Assembly (NCBI RefSeq): GCF_016899955.1
Contig: NZ_JACJJL010000020.1
Coordinates: 18,602-82,601, forward strand
Source: Marseilla massiliensis
GTDB lineage: Bacteria > Bacteroidota > Bacteroidia > Bacteroidales > Bacteroidaceae
Direction: 5' to 3'
DNA: 64,000 nucleotides
Of this stretch, positions 34,405-43,057 are shown piece by piece. A program made the translations under genes and the position numbers. Below the pieces are notes generated by a model, which saw only the letters and a program-made list of their open reading frames with translations, had not been told where the DNA came from and did not search any database. Position 1 is the stretch's first letter. Every line of letters begins with the position of its first letter.

Positions 34405-36081
34405 TCAGAGATACTGCCTGTAGGCATAGAGGCCTATCATGGTGCCTGTAAACCCGCCTGCACGCTGGCTTACAAACGACGCGTCGACACCCTTGGCTGC
34501 CGTCTGCCACGTTGCGCCTCCGTCGGTCGAGAAGCTGAACTCATAGTTGTCGCCCAGGCATTTGGTGCGCAGCATGACGCTTTTCGTTTCACTGTCCACG
34601 CCGACCGAGGCTATGGTCGAGGTGCTCCGTCCCTTGTCGCTGCGCTCAACCACAATCATGCCGCGGCGCAGTCCAAAGCGGTAGTAGCGCTGTTCGTTCT
34701 TGAATACAGCCATGCCCGCCTGGGCACCGGGGTAGGGCAGGAAATCGAGCTTGGTCTCGGCGGTGAACTTGTGGTGCTGTATGCGCCTCAGGAGCATGGG
34801 CGGCGTGCGCCTGTCTTGAGGCAACACTTCGTCGGGCACTATGTCCAGCCTTCCCCCGACCATGCTCGCGTAGGCGTCGGCAGGGCCCAGCAGCGAGAGC
34901 CATTCGGGCCCGGCGTGCCGGCCATCGAAATCGTCGCGCCATGTGAAGTTGCCGAACGTGACGCCTTCGCGGCGCTCTGTGCCGTTGCGGCGCAGCATCA
35001 GCGGCACGGTGTCTTTCTCTTGGGTGATGTAAGGGAAGCCGTCGAGGCTCCAGTTCACGGGCATCAAGAACGTTTCGCGGCCCAGTTGCTCAACGCCGCC
35101 GGGGCCCGGACGGCAACCCAGGAACACGGCCCACCATTCGCCGTTGGGTGTCTGCACTATGTCGGCATGGCCAGTGCAGGTAACCGGGTTGGTGCGCCCC
35201 GCTTTCAGTTCGCGCTGCGTGAGCATCGGGTTGCGGCTCCAGCGGGTGTAAGGGCCAAACACAGAGTCGGCCCTGTAGGCCACTTCCGAGTGGAATATGC
35301 CGGTGCCGCCTTCGGCGCAGATGATGTAGTACTTGCCGTCGATTTTATATATGTGCGGGCCTTCGTTGCGTGCCAGGCGCTCCTCGGGGCCCACGCCCGC
35401 TTCGCGGAACTTGACCGGTGCACCCGTGGTCTGGCCCGTAGCGCGGTCAAACCGTGCTATGCGCAGGCAGCGGTGGTTGCTCCACTTGGGCTGCCCTTCG
35501 GTAGACTCCTTGTATATGATATAGGCCTTGCTGTCGTCGTCGAAGAAGAACGCCGGGTCGATGCCGTCGATGGCTGGCAGCCATACGGGGTCGCTCCAGT
35601 CGTTGTTCATTGGGTTTTTGGTTGTGACGTAGAAGTGGCCGCGCCCCACATCGGTGGTAAGCATGTAGTAAGTGCCGGTCTGCGGGTCGAAACTAATGTT
35701 GGGTGCATAGATGCCCCCCTTGCCCACGTCTTGTCCGGCAAGCGCAGGCAGTTGTGACGGGCGGTTGAGCACATTGCCCACGAGCGTCCAGTTGACAAGG
35801 TCGCGGCTGTGGTAGAGCGGCACCCCGGGAAAGTAGCCGAACGTGGAATTGACAAGCCAGTAGTCGTCGCCGACACGGCAAATGGCAGGGTCGGGGTGGA
35901 AGCCGGGGATTATGGGATTGTAGAACGATGCCTTGTCGGCCAGCGGATTCTGTCGGTAATAATCGTCGTCGCCGGTATAAGTGAAGTAGTCGAACGAGGC
36001 TTTTGCCCCTTCGCCGCTCCCGCTGGCACCGACAGAGACTGCCATCAGCAGCATGTTGGCTATGAGAAGTTTTCTTATCAT
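34405..36081 (-). CDS. Secreted GH43 beta-xylosidase/alpha-L-arabinofuranosidase
   Basis: Inverting exo-enzyme that removes xylose or arabinose. The signal peptide (about 1-20) leads into the five-bladed propeller. Catalytic residues are visible: base Asp64 in PGFHPDPAI, pKa-modulating Asp175 in IDGIDPAFFF and acid Glu240 in ARNEGPHIYK. After about residue 370 a C-terminal concanavalin-like beta-sandwich (FTWRDDFDG, LSLLGPADAYAS, LLRRIQHHKFTAETKLDF) is present, as in xylosidase-type GH43 members, where it contributes a loop to the active site. There is no C-terminal tail. A -7 box lies about 130 bp upstream (36211-36218). In a pectin locus its natural substrate may be xylose or arabinose on pectin branches. 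Confidence 0.93.
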   Translation of the reverse strand: MIRKLLIANMLLMAVSVGASGSGEGAKASFDYFTYTGDDDYYRQNPLADKASFYNPIIPGFHPDPAICRVGDDYWLVNSTFGYFPGVPLYHSRDLVNWTLVGNVLNRPSQLPALAGQDVGKGGIYAPNISFDPQTGTYYMLTTDVGRGHFYVTTKNPMNNDWSDPVWLPAIDGIDPAFFFDDDSKAYIIYKESTEGQPKWSNHRCLRIARFDRATGQTTGAPVKFREAGVGPEERLARNEGPHIYKIDGKYYIICAEGGTGIFHSEVAYRADSVFGPYTRWSRNPMLTQRELKAGRTNPVTCTGHADIVQTPNGEWWAVFLGCRPGPGGVEQLGRETFLMPVNWSLDGFPYITQEKDTVPLMLRRNGTERREGVTFGNFTWRDDFDGRHAGPEWLSLLGPADAYASMVGGRLDIVPDEVLPQDRRTPPMLLRRIQHHKFTAETKLDFLPYPGAQAGMAVFKNEQRYYRFGLRRGMIVVERSDKGRSTSTIASVGVDSETKSVMLRTKCLGDNYEFSFSTDGGATWQTAAKGVDASFVSQRAGGFTGTMIGLYAYRQYL

Positions 36082-36210
36082 GTTTTCTCGCGTTGATAAT
36101 TATTTATGGCCTGTGGCATGCCTGATATCATTTTCAGCCACAACATGATGCATGGGTTGCCCGCATGCAACATGGCGTTGGCTTACGGCCATGTTTACTA
36201 TTGCTTGATG

Positions 36211-36218
36211 CAAAGTTA
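36211..36218 (-). promoter_or_regulatory. -7 box for GH43
   Basis: The minus strand reads TAACTTTG (TAnnTTTG), giving a leader of about 125 nt. No clear -33 element. It suggests GH43 can be expressed separately from the genes upstream. Confidence 0.5.
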
Positions 36219-36710
36219 GTGAAATGCCGTTAACCTGCCGGCGATTATTTGGCTATTTTGGGGTTAAATTTGTTTCTTTTACGTATGTAGGCAGTTTTTG
36301 GGTGCATTCGGATGGGCAGAGAAGTTGTTGTCAGTGCCGTTTGCCCCGGCATTGGCAACAAGGTAGGGCTGACAGTAGGCAGAACGTCTGCGTGGAGAGA
36401 CGGACAGGCCGTTGGCGATTGGTTACCACCACCTCGCCATATGGTGGTGCTGCCTCACATGGTGGCCAGCGTGCAGTTGCCTGCATTTCACTTTTAATCA
36501 CATGCCTTGGCAGGCCTGCTGATGCAGGATACTGCATAAGGGATTCCGTAGGCCGGAAAGGCGATAGTGCAGACAGCCATAGGCAATAGGCATGCCGATG
36601 CTTTTTCCAGGTTTGTCATGTGAAGGCATGGGCTTTATGGCTTTTCCGTGAATAGACGGGGGCATGTGTGCCACTTGCTGTTGGAAATGCAGCCACATTG
36701 TGGTTGACAA

Positions 36711-36745
36711 AGATTTCGCGGAAGACAGAAACTTCCGCGAAATCT
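36711..36745 (-). terminator. Hairpin after the PL1 gene
   Basis: Perfect 14-bp stem AGATTTCGCGGAAG (36711-36724) / CTTCCGCGAAATCT (36732-36745) with a 7-base loop, 57 bp beyond the PL1 stop on the minus strand. Only a short TTTG follows, so termination may be partial. Confidence 0.7.
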
Positions 36746-36802
36746 ATTTTGCCTGCCTCCGATGGCATTGCCAAGAGTGATTGCGGCAATGCGACAGCCA
36801 GG

Positions 36803-38518
36803 CTATTTCACCACAACCTTCTTGCCTTTGTGGATATATATGCCCTTTGCCAGGCCGTCATAGTCTTCCATTGTGGCATTTTGCTTGGCTATGGTGCCGT
36901 TTAGGAAGTAGATGTTGTTGTCGGTATTGGCGTTTGCCCCATACTGGCTTGCGTTTGTGTCCTCAATGCCGGTGATGCTTGTCGTGCCGTCTTCATATAT
37001 GATGTAGCCCATCTGCGTTCCGCCGGCATTCTGGTTGATGGTGGTAATGTTGACAAGGCTGTTGAGGTAGCGTTCAAGGTTGGTGTAACCGTCGGCACCG
37101 ACCTCGTTTCCATCGTCAGGGTTTGACGGGTCGAGGCCGTTGAAGTCTTCCCACTGGTCGCTGATGCCGTCGTTGTCGAGGTCGGCCGGTGCGTTGGCCG
37201 TGGCGAGCACGGGCCATCCGCCGCAGTCATCCTGGCTGTTGATGAAGCCTTGGTCACAGTTCCTGCCGGTGAATGTGGCCAGGCCTTCCCTTGCATCGTT
37301 GACAAGGATGATGTCAAGGGCGTCGCGCGAGCTTTCAGTGCGCCTGCATCCCGCATACTTGAGCACACGGTCGAAGGCATCCTCTGCAGAGTGGGTGGTC
37401 ACGGCAACAAAGTCGATGGGCTCGTTGATGCGCATGGTGTCGCGAGTGGCTTGGGTGTAAGTGTTGTCAACCCCGCTGCCGTTGGTTATCTGGTTATACA
37501 TGCCGTAGGTCCAGTTGTCGTTGGTCACGTCGTCATATTTGGAGTTGACGTTGCCGTCGACATAGAACTTTCCCCATACGTGCCACATCTTGTCCCACTC
37601 GTTGGGGCTGTCGGTGTTGTGGCCGGTGTACTCTGACGTCCTGATGCCTATGCCGGCAATCCTGCGCTGTATGGTTTCGCTTCTGTTCTCGGTTGCGGGC
37701 CCCGGCTTGTAGTAGTTGTTGACTATGTTCACGTTCATGCCCTCACCACCGTAGCAGCCGTTGCCACCCCAGTTGTAAATCACGTTGTTGCGCATGTCCA
37801 TGCGCTCGTCGGTCTGTGTGCTCGGGCGCGGGCCGAGACGCGGTGTGCGCGAGGTGTGGTGAATTACCAGGTTGTGGTGGTAAGACGCCCCGCTGCCTCC
37901 CCAGTTGCCTCCGTAGCCGTGGCTACCCTTGGAGTGGCCTGCATTGACCATGCTCTGGGCGGCAATGCACCATTGTACGGTGAGGTTTCGGCTGCCGTAT
38001 ACCGACAGGCACTCGTCGACACTCCAGCTTACGGAGCAGTGGTCGATGATGACATCCTTGAGGTCCATGCCGCCGAGGCCGTCGCCCTCATGCTCGTCGA
38101 CATGGCGGTTGCCGCAGCGGAAGCGCATGTAGCGTATTATGACATTGTCGGCACCGATGGAAAAAGGATAGTCGGCAATGCATATTCCGCCACCGGGCGA
38201 GGTCTGGCCGGCAATGGTCACGTCGCCGTTGTTGAGCCTAAGCGGAGATGTCAGGTAGATGGTGCCCGACACATCGAAGATGATGGTGCGCGGCCCTTTC
38301 TGATTGCATGCCCAGCGGAACGAGCCCTCCTCGTCGGTATCCTCGAGTGTGGTGACATGGTAGACAGTGCCGCCGCGCCCACCTGTAGTATAGCGGCCGA
38401 AGCCCTCGGCGCCGGGAAAAGCCAGTTGCTTCTCTTTGCTTTCGGCCATGGCATCTGTCGAGAATGATGTGCCGAGCATGAGCGACAGAGCGCCCAAAGT
38501 GAGTAGTCTGAATTTCAT
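36803..38518 (-). CDS. PL1 pectate lyase with C-terminal tail
   Basis: Cuts polygalacturonate by beta-elimination. A signal peptide (about 1-25) is followed by the PL1 beta-helix opening AFPGAEGFGRYTTGGRGG. The calcium-binding and catalytic neighbourhood is seen in IDH (158-160) with SWSVDE and in TSRTPRLGP, where Arg224 or Arg227 would be the catalytic base. After the helix (about 450) comes a calcium-type stretch DLDNDGISDQWEDFNGLDPSNPDDG (about 447-471), like thrombospondin type 3 repeats. The protein ends with AKGIYIHKGKKVVVK, the tail shared with other secreted enzymes here. It has its own -7 box at 38562 and a hairpin after its stop, so it is probably a separate unit. Confidence 0.93.
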   Translation of the reverse strand: MKFRLLTLGALSLMLGTSFSTDAMAESKEKQLAFPGAEGFGRYTTGGRGGTVYHVTTLEDTDEEGSFRWACNQKGPRTIIFDVSGTIYLTSPLRLNNGDVTIAGQTSPGGGICIADYPFSIGADNVIIRYMRFRCGNRHVDEHEGDGLGGMDLKDVIIDHCSVSWSVDECLSVYGSRNLTVQWCIAAQSMVNAGHSKGSHGYGGNWGGSGASYHHNLVIHHTSRTPRLGPRPSTQTDERMDMRNNVIYNWGGNGCYGGEGMNVNIVNNYYKPGPATENRSETIQRRIAGIGIRTSEYTGHNTDSPNEWDKMWHVWGKFYVDGNVNSKYDDVTNDNWTYGMYNQITNGSGVDNTYTQATRDTMRINEPIDFVAVTTHSAEDAFDRVLKYAGCRRTESSRDALDIILVNDAREGLATFTGRNCDQGFINSQDDCGGWPVLATANAPADLDNDGISDQWEDFNGLDPSNPDDGNEVGADGYTNLERYLNSLVNITTINQNAGGTQMGYIIYEDGTTSITGIEDTNASQYGANANTDNNIYFLNGTIAKQNATMEDYDGLAKGIYIHKGKKVVVK

Positions 38519-38561
38519 ATTTGATGTTTTAGTTGTTATTGATATGTGTTGCTTTTGCCTA

Positions 38562-38569
38562 CAAAGTTA
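38562..38569 (-). promoter_or_regulatory. -7 box for the PL1 gene
   Basis: The minus strand reads TAACTTTG, giving a leader of about 40 nt to the ATG at 38518. No -33 TTTG at normal spacing. Confidence 0.5.
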
Positions 38570-38756
38570 CTTACTTTATCCGTTCGAAGGGGGAATTTTT
38601 TCACTTAAAAGGTGGAAAATGTTCTTTTGTACGGGTTAATGCCAGTTTTTGCGCTTTTGCCAACAGTACTTACATCGATGCTTCGCCACCAACAGGGCGT
38701 AGAAACCAAACCGGTAAAGAAGCCGCCGGTATTGGCTTGCGGCAATGAAACAAGAA

Positions 38757-38788
38757 AAGGGGCGCACCGGCCGAGCGGTGCGCCCCTT
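38757..38788 (-). terminator. Terminator of the SusCD/fasciclin operon
   Basis: Stem AAGGGGCGCACCG (38757-38769) / CGGTGCGCCCCTT (38776-38788), 13 bp, 6-base loop. On the minus strand the stem is followed by TTCTTG. It lies 38 bp after the stop of the beta-helix gene. Confidence 0.85.
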
Positions 38789-38826
38789 GGGTTTGGCGCG
38801 TGGCGGGTAACCCGCCTGCAGGTTTG

Positions 38827-41073
38827 TTACTTCACCATGAATTTCTTGCCATTCTGGATGATGAGGCCCTTGGTGCCCTTGGCAACCTTCATGCCCATCA
38901 CATTGTACATCGGAGCGTTCTCGTCGAACTGCTGTTCGTCGGCAGTCACTTCCTCGATGCCGTCGCTCACTGAGCTGGTGTCGCCGGTGATGAGTATGCT
39001 GCCCATGTACTCGAATGCGTCTTGGGTGATGTAAACATCCCAGATAACCTCGCCAGTCTCAGGATTCCACATGCCAATGCTCTCGTCGGGAGTCACAACG
39101 GGGCCTCCGGCAATGTCGCCTATGACGCGTACGTATACCTTGTCCTTGTCGTTGGCCTCGGCAGGCAGTGTGGCCTTGAGGTTGCCCCATACGAGGTTTT
39201 CAATCTCTATTCTGCCAACCTCTGTCCATGTGGTGCTGTCGGTAGAGAACTCAAGCTTCTGAATCTTGGCAGCGTTGTTGTCTGTTCCAACGTAGCAAGA
39301 GAAGGTGATGTCCTTTATGCCCTTTGTCGGGATGACGAACAGAGCGTAGTTGCGCTGTGTCTCCTTTGCACCAGACCATGTGCGGCGAGAGAGGATAGGC
39401 ATCTGGAGTTCGGCATCGTCCTCGCCAAACTTGCCCGGGCGCGACTCGAAGAATCCGTTTACATAGGTGAATGGAGCTTCTTTGCTGCCTGTAGCCTCGG
39501 TTGTATCGTTGACGATGGCATATACGGTGCTCTGGTAAGCGGGATCCATGTTGAGGTAAACGTCGGCAGAGTATGACTCAGGCTTGCCGTTTGATGTGAT
39601 GTCCTTCAGGGTGAAGGCTGACAGCACTTCGCTGTTCTCGGTGAACTTGGCCGTGAGGTTGAGGTCGCCGTCGAGCGTGAATGTGCGCGTGAGCTCTTTC
39701 GTTCCATCTTCCCAGCCTTCAAACGTGTTGAGGTTGTCGATGTAGTGAGAGGTCTGCGGGTCAACCGTAACGGTGATTTCGTCGCCTACATAGTATACAT
39801 CTTTCTCGGGCGAGATAGAGTAAGTGATGTACGATGGGCCGTCAATGTTGACATTTACTGAAGCCGGTGTCGGGAACTCGTCGACGTAAGCTATCGACGG
39901 GCCAATGTAGTAAGTGCCGCCATTATTCTTGTAGTCGTAGCCGGCCGTCTTCCAAGGATTGCTGTTCAGGATGTAGTACATGTTCTTTGAAGCGTCCTGG
40001 AATGTGCCGCCCGTTGTCCATGTGAAGTCAGCGAAGTCGGCAAGGGTCATGTCGCCTCCCATAGGCATGGCTGCACTTCTGCATTCGTTGAGAAGATAGG
40101 TGGAAAGGTCTGTCAGTGACCTGTACGTCTCATTGTCGATGACGTTGTTGTTTGTAATGACATAACCGTCCTCGATGTTGGTTATCTTCGTGTCTGTGTA
40201 GAAGCTGTTCTCGTCTTTGAGGAGGGTGTAGCCTTCAGACGGGCCTACGAACAGGTTGTTGTAAATGTTAAGCGAAGAGCCTGTTCCAATGTTTCCGGCT
40301 GCGCCCAGCACCGTGAAACCTTGCGGGTGCATCACCTTGTTCTCGCCCAACAATACAAAGTTGTTGGCGAATGTAACGGTCGTGGCAGTCTCCGTCCTGT
40401 TTCGTGTCTCCCACAGACCTTTGGTATACGGCATGTCGTAGAACATGTTGTCGGTGATGTTGAACGCTTTTACGGGCATGAAGGTACGGAATACCGACCA
40501 GTTGTCGCCGCTGCTCTGGGCTGTCTGGTGTATCTTGCATTCCTTTACTTCGATGCATGCGATAGCCATGTCGGCCCCGGTGAGCCCTGTCGCGCTCTTG
40601 TCGCCGTCGAAGCGGAGTATAGAGCGGGCCTGTCCGTGGATGTCGCACCGTGTCAGCGAGATGGTGTCGGCAAAGAGGTCGCGGCGGTTGTCGATGAGGT
40701 AGCTGCCGGTTCCCACGAGGTTGAGGTTCTTGAAGAAGACAGACATGCGCTTGCCTTCCTCTGCCGATGGTGCATCGGCAGACCACTCAAATGCCAACTG
40801 CAGTTGAGGCATATTGTCGAAATCGGTCTCGTTGCTGCGGATGACGAGCTTTCCTTTGGTCATGGTTGGCTTCAGCTTGCCAACGTTGACAAGAGTGCCA
40901 GCGTCCCAGTTGCAGACGATTTCGTAAGTGTCGCCTTCCATGCCGGAGCCAATGAGATTGAACGCGTCCTTAAATTCAGAGGAGTTGGTCACCTCTTTCG
41001 TCCAGCTTTCGGCAAACGATGTAGCCGGTGCCATGGTCATGGCAGCCAGAGCTAATAAAGTAAGTTTTTTCAT
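38827..41073 (-). CDS. Secreted beta-helix protein of unknown activity
   Basis: A 748-residue exported protein (signal about 1-21). Residues about 25-395 read as a right-handed parallel beta-helix (repeated short strands with Asn turns: LKAFNITDNMFYD-like, FANNFVLLG, IYNNLFVG, VITNNNVI), in the style of pectate lyase-like and DUF4957/DUF5123 proteins. No PL1 or GH28 catalytic motif is present. An InlB-type repeat follows (about 405-478, F-E-G-W-E-D-G). A beta-sandwich module (about 485-697) is shared with the CE8 protein (both have S-x-D-x-x-x-W-T-x-V-G and LPAEAN). The tail ends KGLIIQNGKKFMVK. It closes the eight-gene SusCD run (93-bp gap) and has a strong terminator after it. It may be a pectin-binding protein or a lyase of a family I cannot name. 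Confidence 0.8.
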   Translation of the reverse strand: MKKLTLLALAAMTMAPATSFAESWTKEVTNSSEFKDAFNLIGSGMEGDTYEIVCNWDAGTLVNVGKLKPTMTKGKLVIRSNETDFDNMPQLQLAFEWSADAPSAEEGKRMSVFFKNLNLVGTGSYLIDNRRDLFADTISLTRCDIHGQARSILRFDGDKSATGLTGADMAIACIEVKECKIHQTAQSSGDNWSVFRTFMPVKAFNITDNMFYDMPYTKGLWETRNRTETATTVTFANNFVLLGENKVMHPQGFTVLGAAGNIGTGSSLNIYNNLFVGPSEGYTLLKDENSFYTDTKITNIEDGYVITNNNVIDNETYRSLTDLSTYLLNECRSAAMPMGGDMTLADFADFTWTTGGTFQDASKNMYYILNSNPWKTAGYDYKNNGGTYYIGPSIAYVDEFPTPASVNVNIDGPSYITYSISPEKDVYYVGDEITVTVDPQTSHYIDNLNTFEGWEDGTKELTRTFTLDGDLNLTAKFTENSEVLSAFTLKDITSNGKPESYSADVYLNMDPAYQSTVYAIVNDTTEATGSKEAPFTYVNGFFESRPGKFGEDDAELQMPILSRRTWSGAKETQRNYALFVIPTKGIKDITFSCYVGTDNNAAKIQKLEFSTDSTTWTEVGRIEIENLVWGNLKATLPAEANDKDKVYVRVIGDIAGGPVVTPDESIGMWNPETGEVIWDVYITQDAFEYMGSILITGDTSSVSDGIEEVTADEQQFDENAPMYNVMGMKVAKGTKGLIIQNGKKFMVK

Positions 41074-41166
41074 CGCTTTGATTTTTTAGTTGGTTGTTAA
41101 TAATGTTGATTGTCTTTTATTTGTCGGTACATGGGCCCCCACACCATGTTGGCAGGGCAGGGGGCC

Positions 41167-43032
41167 TTAGCTTGCATTCACTGCTGCTCTTCCTCGTCCT
41201 GGTCTTGCGGGTTGTTTTATTTCCTGCAGTTGCCAGTTGATGAAGTAACCGTTGCTTCTGATGCGGCCTTCGACAGTGCCCTGGCGGCCGGTGACGGCAT
41301 ACTTCGGGCCAATTCTGACGGCCACGCTGTCGCGGGCTTTCTCTTCGTTGCCGTTGCGGTATGCGCTGTTTGCATAGCGTTCGGCAATCTTGCACATATA
41401 GCTGTACGACTTGCCTTCGGCAATGTATTCCTTCATGTGCTCGTCGGCCAGCGCCCAGTCGTACATTTCTTTGAGCTGGTCTTCAGTGTAGTTGTCCCAG
41501 TCGTCATCGCCAGGGCGTGGCAGGTCGTGCATGGTTCCGTTGGCCGAGCCGGCTATTCCCAAGTTGCCGTATCCGCCTGAAGGAGCGCTCACCCACGGGT
41601 CATATCTCTGATCCCATGCCGGGTCGGTTTGCCAAGGCAGCTTCTTGTCGGGGAATTCGGCGCTGGCACCGTGGTTGAGTATCACGTAAGCCTGGTCGAA
41701 ATGTCCAAGGTGAGTTTCGGCCTCGGCCAACAGGAAGTGAAGGTCGTGGGCACGGAACGTAGGTATGGCTGGCTGAATCTTGTATATGTCCTCGTCGTCA
41801 AGATAGTGGTAGGTTCTTGTCACGAAGTCGTAGCCATAATAATACTTAGACACGCAACGCTTGCCAGAAAGGGTTCTCATCATCCACCCCTGCGTGTAGC
41901 CTCGTATGTCGTTTTCGTTGTACAGGCTCACTCCGTAGTCGGACGGTTGCAGGTAGAATGACTCGTCCGACGGGTATTCCGGGCAGAAATATTGCACGAG
42001 CCTGTTGCGCTGATGGTTGTCATAGTCGTACATGATGCTGCTGAGCAACTGAGTCATCAAGCCCTGTCGGTCGTTGTAGAAAATGAGGAAGTAGGCCGTC
42101 AGGTTGTCGCTCTGCAGCTTCATGTTGAGCTGGAAGATATCAGACACACCCTGTTCGCCGGTGATGCGCTCCGTTGCCTTTTCGTTGTATCCCATCTGGT
42201 AGTCGTACATGTACTGTAGCAAGTTGTCGTGAATCCACTGCCAGTCGGCTTGTGCAGCTTCTTCATCAACGTAGCTGGCGCGCCATGAGCGGAATTCGGC
42301 GTTGAGCACTATTGCCGGCGGGGTAAGGTATTCCCATTCGCGGTACAGCGTGGCGTTTTGGTTTTCTTCGTCTATCCATTTGTACCAGCTGACCTCAAGG
42401 TCGGCAGGAATGTGTACGCCGTCGATGGTCATTCCGTTCTCAAGCAGGTTGATGGCGCGGTCGGCCAGCTCCTTCATGTTGCAGTGGGTGAATACCGAAG
42501 CGTCGCTCAGCTGCTTCTTTTCGGTGAGGGGGTCGTCAAACCAATAGGCTTCGCCATATATCTTGCCAAGCATGAGGTAGGCCCAAGCCTTAATCCTCAT
42601 GGCACTGCTGATGAGGGCAGGGAAGTTTTCTTCGGCCACCTCGGTCATGCCGCCGACTTCTTTGTGATATTCCTCCATCTTGTTGAAGTAGTCGTTGCAG
42701 GCCACTATGATGGAATAGTAGCAAGTTGGGTCGGCGTATGAGTTGCCATTGGTCTCATTATAGTTGTATATGGCTTTCAGTTCGGCCGGGGCGTTGTCGG
42801 TTGTCTCGAGCAAAGCCCCACGGGTGTCGGTGAGGAAGATGGCCTGGTCGCCGGCTTCCTGCATGCGGTTGAATATTCCGAGAAAGCCTTTGTATATCTC
42901 GTCCTCTTCAGCAATGTAGTCTCCCTCGTTGATTATGTTCTTCGGGTCGGTATCGAAGAAATCCTCGCATGAGTGGAAGCAGACAGACATTGCTAACAGT
43001 CCTACTGCCGGTATGATGTTCCTGATCTTCAT
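41167..43032 (-). CDS. SusD-like surface glycan-binding lipoprotein (second pair)
   Basis: Outer-membrane lid protein that binds oligosaccharide and closes over its SusC partner. The lipoprotein signal ends at Cys22 (FHSCEDFFDTDP); the acidic residues after Cys fit the surface-export signal of Bacteroidetes. The helical tetratricopeptide core is seen in SSAMRIKAWAYLMLGKIYGEAYWF and later RAHDLHFLLAEAETHLG. At 621 residues it is somewhat long. The end is unusual: after NWQLQEIKQ it runs into a short basic tail, PARPGRGRAAVNAS, that does not look like SusD and may be an extension. It starts 25 bp after its SusC. Confidence 0.93.
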   Translation of the reverse strand: MKIRNIIPAVGLLAMSVCFHSCEDFFDTDPKNIINEGDYIAEEDEIYKGFLGIFNRMQEAGDQAIFLTDTRGALLETTDNAPAELKAIYNYNETNGNSYADPTCYYSIIVACNDYFNKMEEYHKEVGGMTEVAEENFPALISSAMRIKAWAYLMLGKIYGEAYWFDDPLTEKKQLSDASVFTHCNMKELADRAINLLENGMTIDGVHIPADLEVSWYKWIDEENQNATLYREWEYLTPPAIVLNAEFRSWRASYVDEEAAQADWQWIHDNLLQYMYDYQMGYNEKATERITGEQGVSDIFQLNMKLQSDNLTAYFLIFYNDRQGLMTQLLSSIMYDYDNHQRNRLVQYFCPEYPSDESFYLQPSDYGVSLYNENDIRGYTQGWMMRTLSGKRCVSKYYYGYDFVTRTYHYLDDEDIYKIQPAIPTFRAHDLHFLLAEAETHLGHFDQAYVILNHGASAEFPDKKLPWQTDPAWDQRYDPWVSAPSGGYGNLGIAGSANGTMHDLPRPGDDDWDNYTEDQLKEMYDWALADEHMKEYIAEGKSYSYMCKIAERYANSAYRNGNEEKARDSVAVRIGPKYAVTGRQGTVEGRIRSNGYFINWQLQEIKQPARPGRGRAAVNAS

Positions 43033-43057
43033 GTCTTTATTCTTTAGTGTACTATAA

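Larger units (their letters stand above)
36082..36802. other. Intergenic region between PL1 and GH43
   Basis: About 720 bp with the GH43 promoter box (36211-36218) and the PL1 terminator (36711-36745). A small palindrome CCACCACC/GGTGGTG lies near 36425-36451. No credible gene; the short frames are shared by both strands and match nothing. Confidence 0.5.
38519..38826. other. Intergenic region after the SusCD operon
   Basis: 308 bp holding the terminator at 38757-38788 and the PL1 -7 box at 38562-38569. Nothing else was recognised. Confidence 0.6.
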
